Below are positions 1 through 11,500 of a DNA stretch of 64,000 nt, piece by piece. Made by a program: the position numbers and the translations under genes. Position 1 is the first letter of the stretch, and every line of letters begins with the position of its first letter. Source of the stretch: Centropus unirufus (taxonomy: Eukaryota; Chordata; Aves; Cuculiformes; Centropidae); assembly GCA_013397695.1 (NCBI GenBank), contig VYZI01000254.1, positions 474,629-538,628 of the forward strand. Reading direction: 5' to 3'. A model generated the notes under the pieces. It saw nothing but the letters and a program-made list of their open reading frames with translations. It was not told the DNA's origin and did not search any database.

Positions 1-2318
1 AGTATTTTTTGTGCCTTCATATGGCTGAAGCTGAGCACAGCATGACCACAGTGCTTAAAAGACAAACTGAGGGTCTATACATAAATTTTCTACTGAACTG
101 GACAAAAAGAAGGATTTAAAAAAGGATAGATTATATAGATCTTATTTAATTTGTCTAAACGTTGATTGAACACACAAATGTCGAAGTTGGAAGGTTTCAG
201 CATTTTATGGATTTTTACAGACTCAGACTGGCCTTTGTTTCCCATTCACATGATCCTTGTATTAGATTTTGATTATTATTATATATACATTAACATTTAA
301 AGCAGTGAATTACAGTGGTTCCACAAGGAGGTGTCTAAATCACCTATTAAAATGGAGGTAAAAATTTAAGATGGCATGGAAGTCCAACAGAGTTGCAAGT
401 TCGTAGTAAGTGGATCACTTATGATAAGCAGTTGAGTAACAGATCTTGCCCTTCTGCTCAATCTGCATATGATACCCCTGAAAATAAGGAAATTATGCAT
501 GCCTTGGCTTTTGAGCTTTGATAACACAGTATATGCTGGAGTTCTTCCCAAGCCACCCACATTAATTTGTCTAAGCATGACTTGCAGAACCAGGTCTCAA
601 TTTCTCTGTACCATCACTGTAGATATATGAAAAGATCCAGGAAAGCCTGCAACACAGATTGTAGAGGTGATCCAGAGCCACTAAGCAGTGCCTGACCAAA
701 GATCACTATCCTCTTTGAGGAAAATATGGTCTTGGACAGTCAATGTCCATTTTGGGGGCAGTCTGAAAAAGACCTTTTGAAAGATAAGTAAACAGCATAG
801 TGATCAAGAAGGTGTCAAGGCTTCAAGTGCATCAACAGGGTCAGAAACCCCTTTCCTCTCTCCTAGGGGTTTAGCTTCCTGTGTTCAATGTCAACTCTGA
901 GGGCAGAATCTATGTAACCTTGAGTCATACTTTCGTAAACACAGTAAGTGTGTGAGAAAGCAGTGGGAAGTCTCATTGCTTCCTTATCTGAGGAGCTGAA
1001 CATCATCCATGTCCTTTGTCTGAATCCTTGTCTGGGTTTCACTATAGACATTCCCATGCCTCCCTTGCTGTTCCAAATCTTGCTTTGCTGACTTGACTTC
1101 TCGGCACGACCTCTGTTCTCTCTCACCTCCACAGACTTCCCTGATGATCACTGAATTATTTGGCTAACCCTGCTTGTTATCTGCAGAACTACTCTGCTCT
1201 TCTTGTTGCAGCAGTGTGGGACTGTAAAACCTTGGTGGAGAAATCACTGCCCCAGCCCATCACTCCAGTTCTTGGCTTTCCTCTTGTGAAACAGCAACTC
1301 CTGCTGCTTCCCAACAGAAAGTAAGGGGAGAGTAAAAATACAGGCCACCTTATCTATGGATAGTATGTAATTTATTAATATTAACACTTGCATATCTTAG
1401 ATAATATACATTCATGTTCCTTTATGTGGACTTTAAACACAGAAAGTGAAGGATGTTGAGAAGAATATTCTAACTTTTCTTTAAACATCCCAGTAACTTC
1501 TGGGTATAGACAGCAAGAGAGCTGAAAACAAACATCATTTCCTCATGCTCCAAAACCACCCAACATCCCTGCAGATGCCTGGAAAGAGAAGTGCAGGAAA
1601 GATTTCAGAGAGACCCTTCAACTGAAAAATGATTTCCAGGGAATTCTGACAGAGAAAGATAAAGCTTGTGACCTGGTTGGTGGGATTCGAAAAGATTCAT
1701 TTGTGCCAATCAAAACACACTGAACTTCACATTTATTCTGAAAGCTATAAGAAACAAAAGGATGTTATTGTACTTGTAGAGCTATTTGACTGATTTCTTG
1801 GAAAGAAAGTAGAGTTGCTTTATTTACCCTGAATCAGAGGGAGAAGAATGTCACATTGTCTTTATTAACTGTATGTTTCTACCCTTTCCTACATTTAAAT
1901 CCATATACATTAACACACTTTATTTTCTGTTGTATATCCCTCTCCAAACACAGTTTTCATGCCACAGTTGGTTCAGTTAAATGCAGGATTAGCAGTAACA
2001 GAGTTATTGTTTTTATTTTTATTCTACATATACTTCATACAACCATTAAAGTACGGTCATCGATGTGAGAGCCTTTCTTATCCATCTATGGGAAAAACAC
2101 AACAATTCCATCCCAGAAGAGACTATGTAGAAAGGAAGAAATGGATGTTGTTGAATTTGATTCAGTCATCTGGACTATTTTCAGTGAAACTTTGTGATTT
2201 GGTCCCATTATGGCTCGTATTGCTGTTTCCACATGTTGTGATATCAGAACAGAGATGGATCATTCATCTCTTTGTAAAACGCATGGAAGGATCTCAGTTA
2301 CTCCCAGAATTATAGGAA
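1..2318. other. Unique non-coding stretch, no recognised gene
   Basis: AT-rich unique sequence with a slightly more GC-rich part at about 560-1330. The open frames are short (the longest is about 118 codons at 1959-2315, plus strand) and show no recognisable domain, signal peptide or family motif, so I do not call them genes. The only internal structure I can support is an exon-like segment at 1212-1320, bounded by good splice signals and listed separately. No interspersed repeat is recognised before the CR1 end at 2319. Confidence 0.6.
1212..1320 (+). other. Candidate exon bounded by splice-like sites
   Basis: A pyrimidine-rich run ends in a tandem acceptor (NAGNAG type, AG at 1210-1211 and again at 1213-1214). 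A possible branch site, gctaac, lies about 45 nt upstream, near 1166. The segment ends at AAA|GTAAGG, a strong donor with GT at 1321-1322. The reading frame whose first whole codon is at 1214 stays open across all 109 nt, while the other two contain stops; the peptide is leucine- and proline-rich and I do not recognise it. The splice signals are seen; that this is an exon is inference. It could equally be a chance pair of sites. Confidence 0.2.
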
Positions 2319-2970
2319 CATAGAATCATAGAAAGGTTTGGGCAGGAATGGACCTTAAAGATCATCCAATTCCACCCCAACTCTCTCAGCCTGATCTCAT
2401 AGTAGAGAAGCTCCAGATCCCTGATCATCTTTGTAGCCCTGCTCTGGACCTTTTTTCAATTCCTTATTCTTACTATATTGAGAATTCCAGAACTGGATAC
2501 AATACTCTGGGTGGGTCTTCATGAGAGTGGAGCAGGGGGGCAACTCCCTGGTCCTGCTGGCCATGCATCTTTTGATGCAGTCCAGGATACAGTTGGCCTT
2601 CTGGGCTATGAGTGCACATTCCTGACTTATGTCGAACTTCTCATCAATCAGCACCTCAAGTCCTTCTCTGCCCGCCTGCTCTCAATCACTTCATCCTCCA
2701 TCCTGTATTGAAATGGCAGATTGCCTTGACCCGGGTGTATGGGCTTGCACTTGGCCTTGTTGAACCTCATGAGGCTGACACAGGCCCACTTCTCCAGCTT
2801 GTCCACGTCAATGTGGATGATAGGTTTGTGTGCTTTAGGCTAACTTCTAGGAGGATCTGTTACATGATTTTCACAGGCTCAGCATTGAGGATGACAGGTC
2901 AGTATTTCCCAGGGTCATCTTTTTCACTCTTTCTAAAAATAGGCGCAACGTCACCTTTCTTCAAAGCACT
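2319..2970 (-). mobile_element. CR1 LINE fragment, internally deleted (copy A)
   Basis: A minus-strand CR1 retrotransposon. On the plus strand it begins with the reverse complement of the CR1 3' end (catagaatcatagaaaggtt, then a ttgggcaggaatgg-like stretch). The minus strand then encodes remnants of the C-terminal part of the CR1 ORF2 protein; the motif HPEYCIQFWNSQY is readable at about 2475-2513, typical of the region after the reverse transcriptase. Compared with the usual CR1 layout, two internal blocks are missing. One is just inside the 3' end, near 2375, where a ccccaact microhomology joins. The other is near 2820, where the text jumps from the thumb-region equivalent to a more 5' block. 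Stops and indels make it non-functional. It ends where copy B begins. Confidence 0.9.
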
Positions 2971-3695
2971 GGAATGGTTTGGGTTGGAAGGAATCTTAAA
3001 GACCATCTAGATCCAATACCACTGCCATGGCTGGAGACACCTTCCACTAGATCAGGTTGCTCAAAACACCATGCAGTCTGAAGCTGAATACCTCCTCAAA
3101 TGAGACATCCACGACTTCTCTGGGAAACCTATTCCAGTGCCTCATCAGCCTCACTGTGAAGAATTTCGTCCTAATGTCTATTAATCTACCCTCTTCAGCT
3201 CTCTTCTCATCTTTATGGTCCTTGTCTGGCCCTGCTGGAGGACCGACAGGTACATGGCCTTCTTAGATTGGGGCCCCCAGAGCTGGGAACTGTACTCCAT
3301 CTAGACCAGAGCAGAGAAGGAGAATCACTTTGACCTGCTGGCCTTACTTCACGCAGATCAGGATATGTTTGCTTTTTGAACTTCAAGCACATATTACTGG
3401 GTCAGTTTGAGCTTCTCATCAGTCAACAACTGCTAAGTCCTTTTCCTGAGGGCCATTCTCAACCCATTCTCCACATACACTGTAATTGTGCTTCAAATTG
3501 GCCTGACCCATGTACAGGACCTTGCACTTGGCCTTTTTTAACCTCATGAGGTTCACAAAGACTCACCTTTCAAACCTGTCAATGTCCCTTTGGATATCAT
3601 TGCTTTTCTCCAGCATGTTAACTGCACCACAAAGCTCAGTGGCTTTGGCAAATTTGCTGAGGGAGCGCTCAAATCCAAAATCCACATCAGTTTAA
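2971..3695 (-). mobile_element. CR1 LINE fragment, 5'-truncated (copy B)
   Basis: A second minus-strand CR1, starting with a 3' terminal block (ggaatggtttgggttggaag) directly at the end of copy A. It carries the 3' UTR and C-terminal ORF2 segments and reaches the reverse-transcriptase core. At 3626-3658 the minus strand reads SKFAKATELCG. In active CR1 the catalytic box is FADD, so both aspartates are gone. A block of several hundred bases equivalent to the late ORF2 region is missing around 3195-3230. The element fades at about 3695, where the next expected CR1 text is not found. Like almost all genomic CR1 copies it is 5'-truncated and cannot be autonomous. Confidence 0.88.
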
Positions 3696-4189
3696 TTCTC
3701 ATGTATATGGCAATCCAAAACTCATTTCTTGGGAATGAAGAAAAGATCATACTTTTGAGAAATCATACACGGGATGTGAAAATTATTGCAAACATTCAGT
3801 CAATTTGAGGAATCTGTTCAACGCCATCTCCTTCTGACACTCCGATGTCTTCCCCTTACGCATTATACAAATACTTTTTAGGTTGACGAAACTTCTTTGG
3901 ACACAAAGAAAGAGATAGGCATACTTTCAGAATTCCTAATAGCTAACAGGAAATAACAGCCATAGCATGATCTGCCAATTAGTGATAAACTATGATGCTG
4001 GTGGGAGCAAGTTCTGTGATGAAAACTAGGAAGTCGCGGGAAAAAAAATGTTTCATAGTTAGAACAAGGAAAACTTCATTTGAAAAAAAAAAAGACTACT
4101 AAACACAAATGCCCTTCTCTTTATTTTGATCCAGCAGAATATTTCAGATTTGAAATTCAGACTGATCATAGCAATTGTGCCAGTTGAGC

Positions 4190-4258
4190 CTGAGACATGG
4201 GCCTGTATACAGGATTCTGTATTCCTAGCTCGTAAAAAATCCACTTGCTGTACTTTTT
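4190..4258 (+). mobile_element. CORE-SINE/MIR-type relic, tRNA-derived head
   Basis: The stretch ggattctgtattcctagctc, followed after a short gap by ccacttgctgtact, follows the order of the B-box half of amniote MIR/CORE-SINE elements. There an arm resembling GGTTCTATTCC is followed by 'agctctgccactgacttgctgtgtgacc'-like text. The A-box half upstream is too decayed to place firmly. Plus orientation. These elements are ancient tRNA-derived retroposons mobilised by LINE machinery; this copy is only a remnant. The call rests on by-eye similarity. Confidence 0.45.
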
Positions 4259-4440
4259 CAAGAGCCACAATCCAGTGTACTACGGCAGCCTAATTGTGGA
4301 GCCAAATCAAGACCGTTTGGATAACAGCAGTTTGTTCACTCATATAAATCAAGTGCTTTGGGGCATTAAAATGTATGGGCTCTAAATGGGATTATTGACA
4401 GAAATAGGGCTTGTGAAATCAAAGCCATGAATTGGAATAG

Positions 4441-4700
4441 GAAGCTCTGTTCCTCATGTTATACTCTGTATATGCTTGTTTTTTTAAGGTCAGGCAATTA
4501 TTTAAGTGAATGACATGCTCCATTTAGTGAAAGCAATAGAGCTGCTTTAGTGTGTGACAGAAGTAATAAATGCAGTGTGAATATGGCTCTAAACAAGCTG
4601 CGGTTCTCAATGGGGTTGTGTGTATTTGCATCAAGATGGTGTTTACTACATTGCTTTGTCTTTTCATTACCATTCACTAAGTTACTTAATATCCTATTAG
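4441..4700. promoter_or_regulatory. Possible conserved non-coding element
   Basis: A non-repetitive, non-coding AT-rich block with clustered homeodomain/POU-like words (aattattta, atttgcat, attagc) and no decayed repeat signature. This texture is common in vertebrate conserved enhancers, but conservation cannot be judged from one sequence. This is inference only. Confidence 0.12.
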
Positions 4701-7700
4701 CATCCAGAGAAGAAACTATACAAAGATACACTATGATTTTATTTATTTTTATATGGCATTGCTCCTATTTAGAGTCCTTCAGTGTCTTATGATGATTTGA
4801 TCATTATAATCATCAGTAATGCAAGCATAATAATCTCTACATTTGTACTTAAGATCCACTAGAAAAATCCTATCCATTGTTAATGTGGTAAATATAGAAT
4901 TGTTCACTGCTTGTTTGAATGATGAGTCAAGATAAATTTTATGTCCAAAGCTGTTGCCATCTTGAAAAATTTTAAGGGTTTTTTTTAATTCATAGACGGA
5001 CATTTGTTGGCCTTTGATGTTCTTTGAAGCTGGCCTCCCTTAGGAGATGTGCTGCCATATTATCATTAGATCCTCATCTAAAAGTTTATTTTCTGTAAAT
5101 TAGTAAATTTTCAAGTGACGTTCATAGGAAGTAATTATGTTGTGCAACTCCTAGATGAGCATTTTGTGTTTACAAATATATCCTTTTTTTCTCTGCAAGT
5201 TTATTTCTCTAACACATTCCCTTCTGCTACTCACTCAAGCAGGGAATTGTTTTGCAATGGAAACATGACACTATCCATCTATCACAGATAATCTATTCTT
5301 TGACTGGTCAGCTATATTGGCCTATGCTTGATGCTCTGCCAGACCTAGAAGGTGGGGAGATCATAATATTTTAATTATATCTAAGCCATTCTGAAAGTGT
5401 TCTCATTAATGGGCAAAATAAACAGAACAGTAGAATGACATAAAAGTGCAGAGTGTTTTTCAGCCTGCTAGAGCAGCTTAGTACATCAGCCAGAAAAAGT
5501 AGTTTTCCAATGGCTAGAATAAGATATTTAAGCTCTTGCAGGATTGCAAAACTAGTCCTTTTCACAGAAATGATGAAAGATTTTCTGACACTTAAGCATC
5601 TTTCTGGACCTTTGCCTCAATAAATAAGAAGTTTAGGAAATTCATTTGTCCTATTGCTTCCTTCTGAAATACACCATATGTCATGCGCACATACATGCCC
5701 ACAGTAATTGTGCAAATGGATGTTCTTCTAGAGAGTTTTCCATGAAAATGTCAGATTCTTAGCCAGGTACGGGGACCTGCTGAATTTCCTTGAGCTGAAG
5801 ATTTGACTCTAAGTTCTCTATGTCCATACTTATTTGCTTTCCTTGAGTGTTTAAGTTTTCCATGATAGCTCAGGATGGATATTCCAAAGAAAAGTTTATG
5901 TGAATAACCCAATCAAATTAGCTGCTTAAATAACCCTCTAAGGCAAGGTTAGAGATTGAGGTTAGAACTTTAAAGTGCTGAGCTACATATGTGCTAGTAT
6001 AATTCTCATTTCTACATCTTCAATTTCAAAGCTGAGTGAGTAGGAGTGCTTACCCACCGTAGGGATGTCCTCTCATTTGCATGTCACTGAAATGGTACAT
6101 ATCCAGAACACAGTTCTATATAAGGACATAAACGGCTAGATTCACTACATCTAACATTAAAGGTGAGATATAGCTCCAAATTCAGAGATGTATGGGGCCA
6201 TTTTGGCTGTCCACACATGGATATCCTATGCTGTCTGAGGTTTCTTGGCTTGTCAGTAATATTTGCCCAAAGATATCAGTAATGGGGGACTTATGCTCTC
6301 CTAGAGCAGCTGAAGGCCAGGCCTTGTGTCCTAAGTGATCTCAAATGGTACCGCTTATCTACATGTGGGCAGCACACAGCCAGTAGCTGGAAGATTGGAT
6401 CTTTGAATAAATATCTCCACTTCCCTATGAGGAGCCTAGACACCATGGGCATGATTCCTGTACCTCAACTTTGGTATTTACTGCCATTTGAGGGGCTCCA
6501 TAGCATCTTAAACATGCAGGTATAGCTGTCAAAAATAGCTTAAGATTCCCAGAAAAACTGTGACATTCTGGAGCAGCAGCTAGACATCAGGTAGAATTTC
6601 ACAGGTCACAGAAAATGACACTAAGTGCTAATTACTTTCCTTAGAAGTTTGCATTATAAATATCTAAAGTTAGGAAAATTATTCCTGTCTTGAAATAACA
6701 GATAGCATCTGGATATTTTGCTTGACTTCCTACAGGGCAGTGTTATACCTTACAGTGTATTCATGACTTCTTGTTCCAGTTATATGCTCCTTCCATTTTT
6801 ATTTTATGCATTTCCAATAATTTTTCCAATAAAATTGCCAACAAATGCATTCCTGTGTCAATAAGCATTTCCAGGATATAAATCGAAATTGTGGAGGTAT
6901 ATATAAATGGTTCAGATTTAAGGCCCGTTTGTTTTGTGGAGTTTGAGTTGACATTATCAATTACCTTTTCAATTATTCCTAACAATTGTTGAGGTCTCCA
7001 GAAGGTGGACTGATAGCAGTAACTCATTTCCTATAGACTGAAAAACTGCCAAGATATCTCAATCACAGCCTCTCACTTATTTTTATCTATACTTACTAAA
7101 AGGTGGACATATTAGATTAAAAAAGCAGCTGTCAAATACACTCTAAAACTTACTGTGACTCTGAAATACTTTGTGTATGTGTGGAATTTTAAAATCTCAA
7201 ATTAATAGAGTAAAATTTATTAAAAAACCCTGAAATTAATATTCATGACGGTTCAGGGGACTTCTGGGGTATCAGATGTTTTGCTTATAAAGCATAATTT
7301 CATTCAAATGTTACAATAAGATGCTCCACTAATTTCTGAATTTCCAGGAGAACATTGATGTTGACAATATGAATGTGTTTGCATGTATGTTCTCTTAAAA
7401 ATATTTTGCTGGTAATCTAATGAACATATGATTGATGCAGACAACACCGAAGTGGTTTCGATCTTCTATGATCATCAAAATTCATGTTTGAAAGAACATC
7501 AGGAAAATGGAAAAACTTTGTTGGCAGTGAATTTGCATCTCCTTTCTTTCCATCCTATATTTTTTCCATATATTTGACAACTATTATGCAAGGTTTTAAG
7601 TATGTGACATCCCTTTGGAGTATGGCCTCCCCAAAGTCTTACTGAAATCATTGTGTAATGCCAGGATACACCCAAAGGACCTGATTGCAAATCAGGAGCC

Positions 7701-7832
7701 CAAGGAGCTCTGTGTTTAGTCCACATCCCACAGCATTCTTTAGGCCTGATGCTCAGATATCTATTATATCTGAGTGTACTTTGTTGGTGTTGCCTTTTCT
7801 GTTTATAGAAACTTCATAAACATAATCTTGCT

Positions 7833-7842
7833 CCCCCCCCCC
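7833..7842 (+). repeat. C10 homopolymer
   Basis: Ten consecutive C bases followed by an A-rich run. A simple low-complexity tract, prone to length error and polymorphism. Confidence 0.9.
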
Positions 7843-8399
7843 AAAACACAAAAATCCCCAAAGTTCTGTACATTTGGAAAACTTTATTCAAACCACAGCC
7901 TTTTACACAGTATTTTCACTGCTCTGTCCCTGCCAGTATCAGGAAGTGCAATTGTGGCAGGCAAAGAAAATAAAAGAAATGTACTAAACATTTTCAAACC
8001 TCAGAAGAGCTTTGAGGTTTGAGCAAGGACCCCATCCAATTCTTATTTTATCTAAATCTGGTCTTCTCCTTCCTTAATGGTAATAAGATTCTTTTCCCTT
8101 ATCCCCCTTCCAAATACCTAAAAACTGGTGGCTGAAAATAACCCTAGAGGAAGAAGTGACCTGTAATTAATGAATCCACATAAGATTGAGAGGATTCAGC
8201 CTTAATTTCCTTTTCAGACATTGACATTCTATGAAACCATTCCTTTCTGTGCTGTAACTTTCCTTATTTAAAAAAGAAAAAAAAATTGCTTTGGTCACGG
8301 TAGTGCTGAGAGGCTAAAGGCATAAAAATGATTGAGTGGAAAGAATACTGTGCTAAGGGGAAACCATAAGTTCCTTAGGAGATGTTCACAAGTTTAGAA

Positions 8400-8580
8400 G
8401 CGATTAATTTATCACAGCTTAATGCATTGTTTCTTTCCAGCTGAATTGTGATTGCTGACCACAGCAATTTATTCTGGCTAACTGCAAATGTGAATTAAAT
8501 GTTGTAGCAGAAACTATTATGCAGGAGATTAAAAATATAGCACATTGCTTTGCAAGTGATAAAAGGTAGGAAATCACACA
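8400..8580. promoter_or_regulatory. Possible conserved non-coding element
   Basis: A unique AT-rich block containing cgattaattt, tgcaaatgtgaattaaat (an octamer-like POU core beside a homeodomain core) and tttgcaagtgataaaagg. No open frame runs through it and no repeat is recognised. Dense homeodomain/POU motifs make it a plausible enhancer-type conserved element, but nothing in one sequence proves constraint. Confidence 0.15.
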
Positions 8581-11500
8581 GAGAGATACCCCGCCTAAAT
8601 AGAGGCAAGCGCAAAAGCAATTTCACTTAGTTGAAACCTAACTTTTGGTGAAAATACACTTTAATCAGGTTTATCAAAATTCTGACAGAAATGTATAATA
8701 ATTCACTGACTGTGGATATACATAATTTTAAATTTTCACTGGGGTTCTGGGCTGCTTGGCATCCTAGATTTCATTCAAACTCATTCCTAATTGATTATAT
8801 TGTAATGAAGTGTACAGAAAGAGGATAGGAAGAAGTAAACTCCAAATTGCCTTCTCGGCATAAAATAAGTTTTGATTTTAAAGTTAATGAAACTTTTTTA
8901 TTACTTGAATTGCTCCTCAGTATTGTGGCCAGATTACTCTGCAATGGGGTTATCACACACATATGTCCCATTGGTCTACATCTCAGCAGTCAGGGTGGGT
9001 TTATTTTGGCAGGCCTGAAACAATGTCAGTGGTTCTCTTTTTATTTGAAACAGCAATTGGCACACTTGCAAAGTGCCTAATGGTTTGTTTTCAGACAAAA
9101 GAAGCTTCTTCTAAGATGGGTAAATGCTTTTATAATCTTAGCTATTTGGATGTAGGTGTAGATAGATATGTGAATATATACACACACTATATATATTTGT
9201 ATGTATGTATACATATGTACATACTTTAGAAGCCATTGAAATTTTAAAATTACCTCCTTCTTTTTTAAGACTGGAGCTGTATTTTCAAATATTCAGTTCC
9301 AGTCAGATTTTCCCTTGTTTCATCACCCAGTGATCAACATTGAGAAGTGTGCCTTATGAGTAACACTTGCTAATGGTTTCAAAAAGCAGCTTTGGTGTAC
9401 TAGTTACTTGCAAAGGAAATCGTAGCAATATCTCATTTTAGTTGTTGAATGGCTTTAACAGCAATTTTTGCCAGAATGAATGATACCTGAATCTCAAGAG
9501 CTTTAGTTTAGTCCTGGTAGGCCTGCAAAAGTTCAAATATATATATTTGGGGACCACAAAAACCATGGGAAGACATGTCATTGACTGACTTAAACTGTCT
9601 TTAAGTGTTCGCCGCAGAGCTTGTATCAAGCCCCCAATGCGTTTCGGTGCCTCCTTTCCTGCTTGGCCCCATATGACCCCTATTTTGTGAAAGACATCAT
9701 TGGCAACCCCGGCCTCATTTCATTGTGGAACTCTGTTTCTTACTTTTATAAGGGATGAATTTCTAAAGCCCTATACCATGTCCATCTGCTTCAGCTGAAT
9801 ATGTATTTGTTGGGTGCACCTCAGCTCCTGATTCCTCAAGTCCTTCGTATGCAAAAATCTTTGCTTAGACGGTTGCAGCATAGACAAACAGCCCACGTGG
9901 AACGCAATTGGATCAACAGCACCTCATGGCTTCCTTGCACAGGACTTTCCAGATGGGATTGCGATTGAATTTCTCCAGTTTCCTGTAAATGCTACTAATA
10001 CAAAACATAATTCCAAATTCAATTTAGAAACATTGGACTGAAGTGAGTTAAAATTAAAATAACCTTGTTAGAAGAAATTCAAGATGTATATAACACATCT
10101 TCAGGAGCAGTCTTCATAATATCTGAATGGCTTTTTTATTTTCTCCTCAATTCCTTTATTTTTTCCTTTTTAATTAATTGGTAGAACTCTGTAGTGTTTA
10201 ATAGATAATTCTTCTGTTATTTGATCTTATAATGCTATATTTAAACCTTTCAGATCTAAACAAACATCCTAATAGATCATTATAGAGATCTTTCCTTCAA
10301 GTAATTGTATTTTCTCTTCCCCAAAAAGACCTCACAGAGTCAACTAGCTAACTTTCCAACGTATTTTCATTCCTATGAGAGTGAGCAGGAGTACAAAAAC
10401 ATGTATATCTGATAATTTTTAACAGTTTGATTGTTCTCATTTAAATGAAACAAACACTTATTTTGTCAAAGCTTTCTTGCAGGCATGCATTTTAATTTCC
10501 TTTGTCCCTGGTTTCTTTGAGTCTCAACTTCGTTTCTCTCTCCTTGGAAACTATTTACTAAGTCTACACTACTGAAAGACTTTGAGACTTTATACTGCTG
10601 AATTAAACAAGCAATATTTTAAACAAGTATCTTACACAATATGATCTTTCCAGCTACTTATGATCTATGTTTCTTGGTGTGTTGAATTAAACCAGTAAAA
10701 AAAGAAAATTCTGTTCATATTTACTCTTAAACTTTATCCTAAACAATTACATCTTTGCTTCCATTTCTCAAGTAATTCCTTCTATCTTTCATTTATTGAC
10801 TATATTATTCTCACTTGGTATATGAAGTTTGGGCAGAGATTTTTCTTCTAGACTAAGAAGTTGCACAATAGATTGTAAAATGTAGACCCAAATCTAATTC
10901 AACTTTTTAATTAATTACCTGTAAGAACACTACTAAAAGTGATTTATAAGAAAGTTGAATGCCACAAGTTCAACAACCATTTTCTGGAATTTGTACTCTC
11001 TTGTTGTGCTGTAAATTCATAGAAAGTGTTCTATCTTTAGTTTTCCTTGGAGACTACTTCCGTAGTACTTGCTGTGATGGTCAGTTTATTCTTTGCTGAT
11101 TTCCAATCACAGTAAATACGATCAATAGAAGAAAGATTCTGTCAGCTTTGAAAAGTCTTGTGGCACTTTCGGATAAGTTATTTACAACTTTTCACAAAAG
11201 TGCTGATTGCCTCTTTGGTGTTAACAATTTCTTAATTTTTGTATACCTAATTTTTTTATTTTTCTATTTTTTTATGAAGCTCAGAAATCTAGCCAGGAAA
11301 AATATTTGCTTTTAGATTATTGTTTTTTTTTCAAATCACAAAACTGCTTTCTTGCAATGATAAAAGAAAATTTCAATGACAAAAAAAGATAGGTTCATAC
11401 TGAAAAACAATACAGAAGAAGGGCATGTATCTGTGCAAGATGGATGACCAGGGCACCAGAAGCAGATTAGGGAATGATATCCTCAGCGGCTGGCAATGCA

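Larger units (their letters stand above)
3696..8399. other. Unique non-coding stretch with one SINE relic
   Basis: No gene recognised. It contains a CORE-SINE relic near 4.2 kb, a possible conserved block at 4441-4700, and a C10 homopolymer at 7833-7842. Short open frames on both strands look random in composition and show no family motif. A small imperfect inverted repeat (gatgatt...aatcatc) lies at about 4791-4814. Otherwise I see nothing. Confidence 0.55.

Noticed and set aside
2478..3266. Plus-strand open frames of up to 132 codons
   Set aside because: They are antisense to the minus-strand CR1 ORF2 remnants and have no coding meaning of their own.
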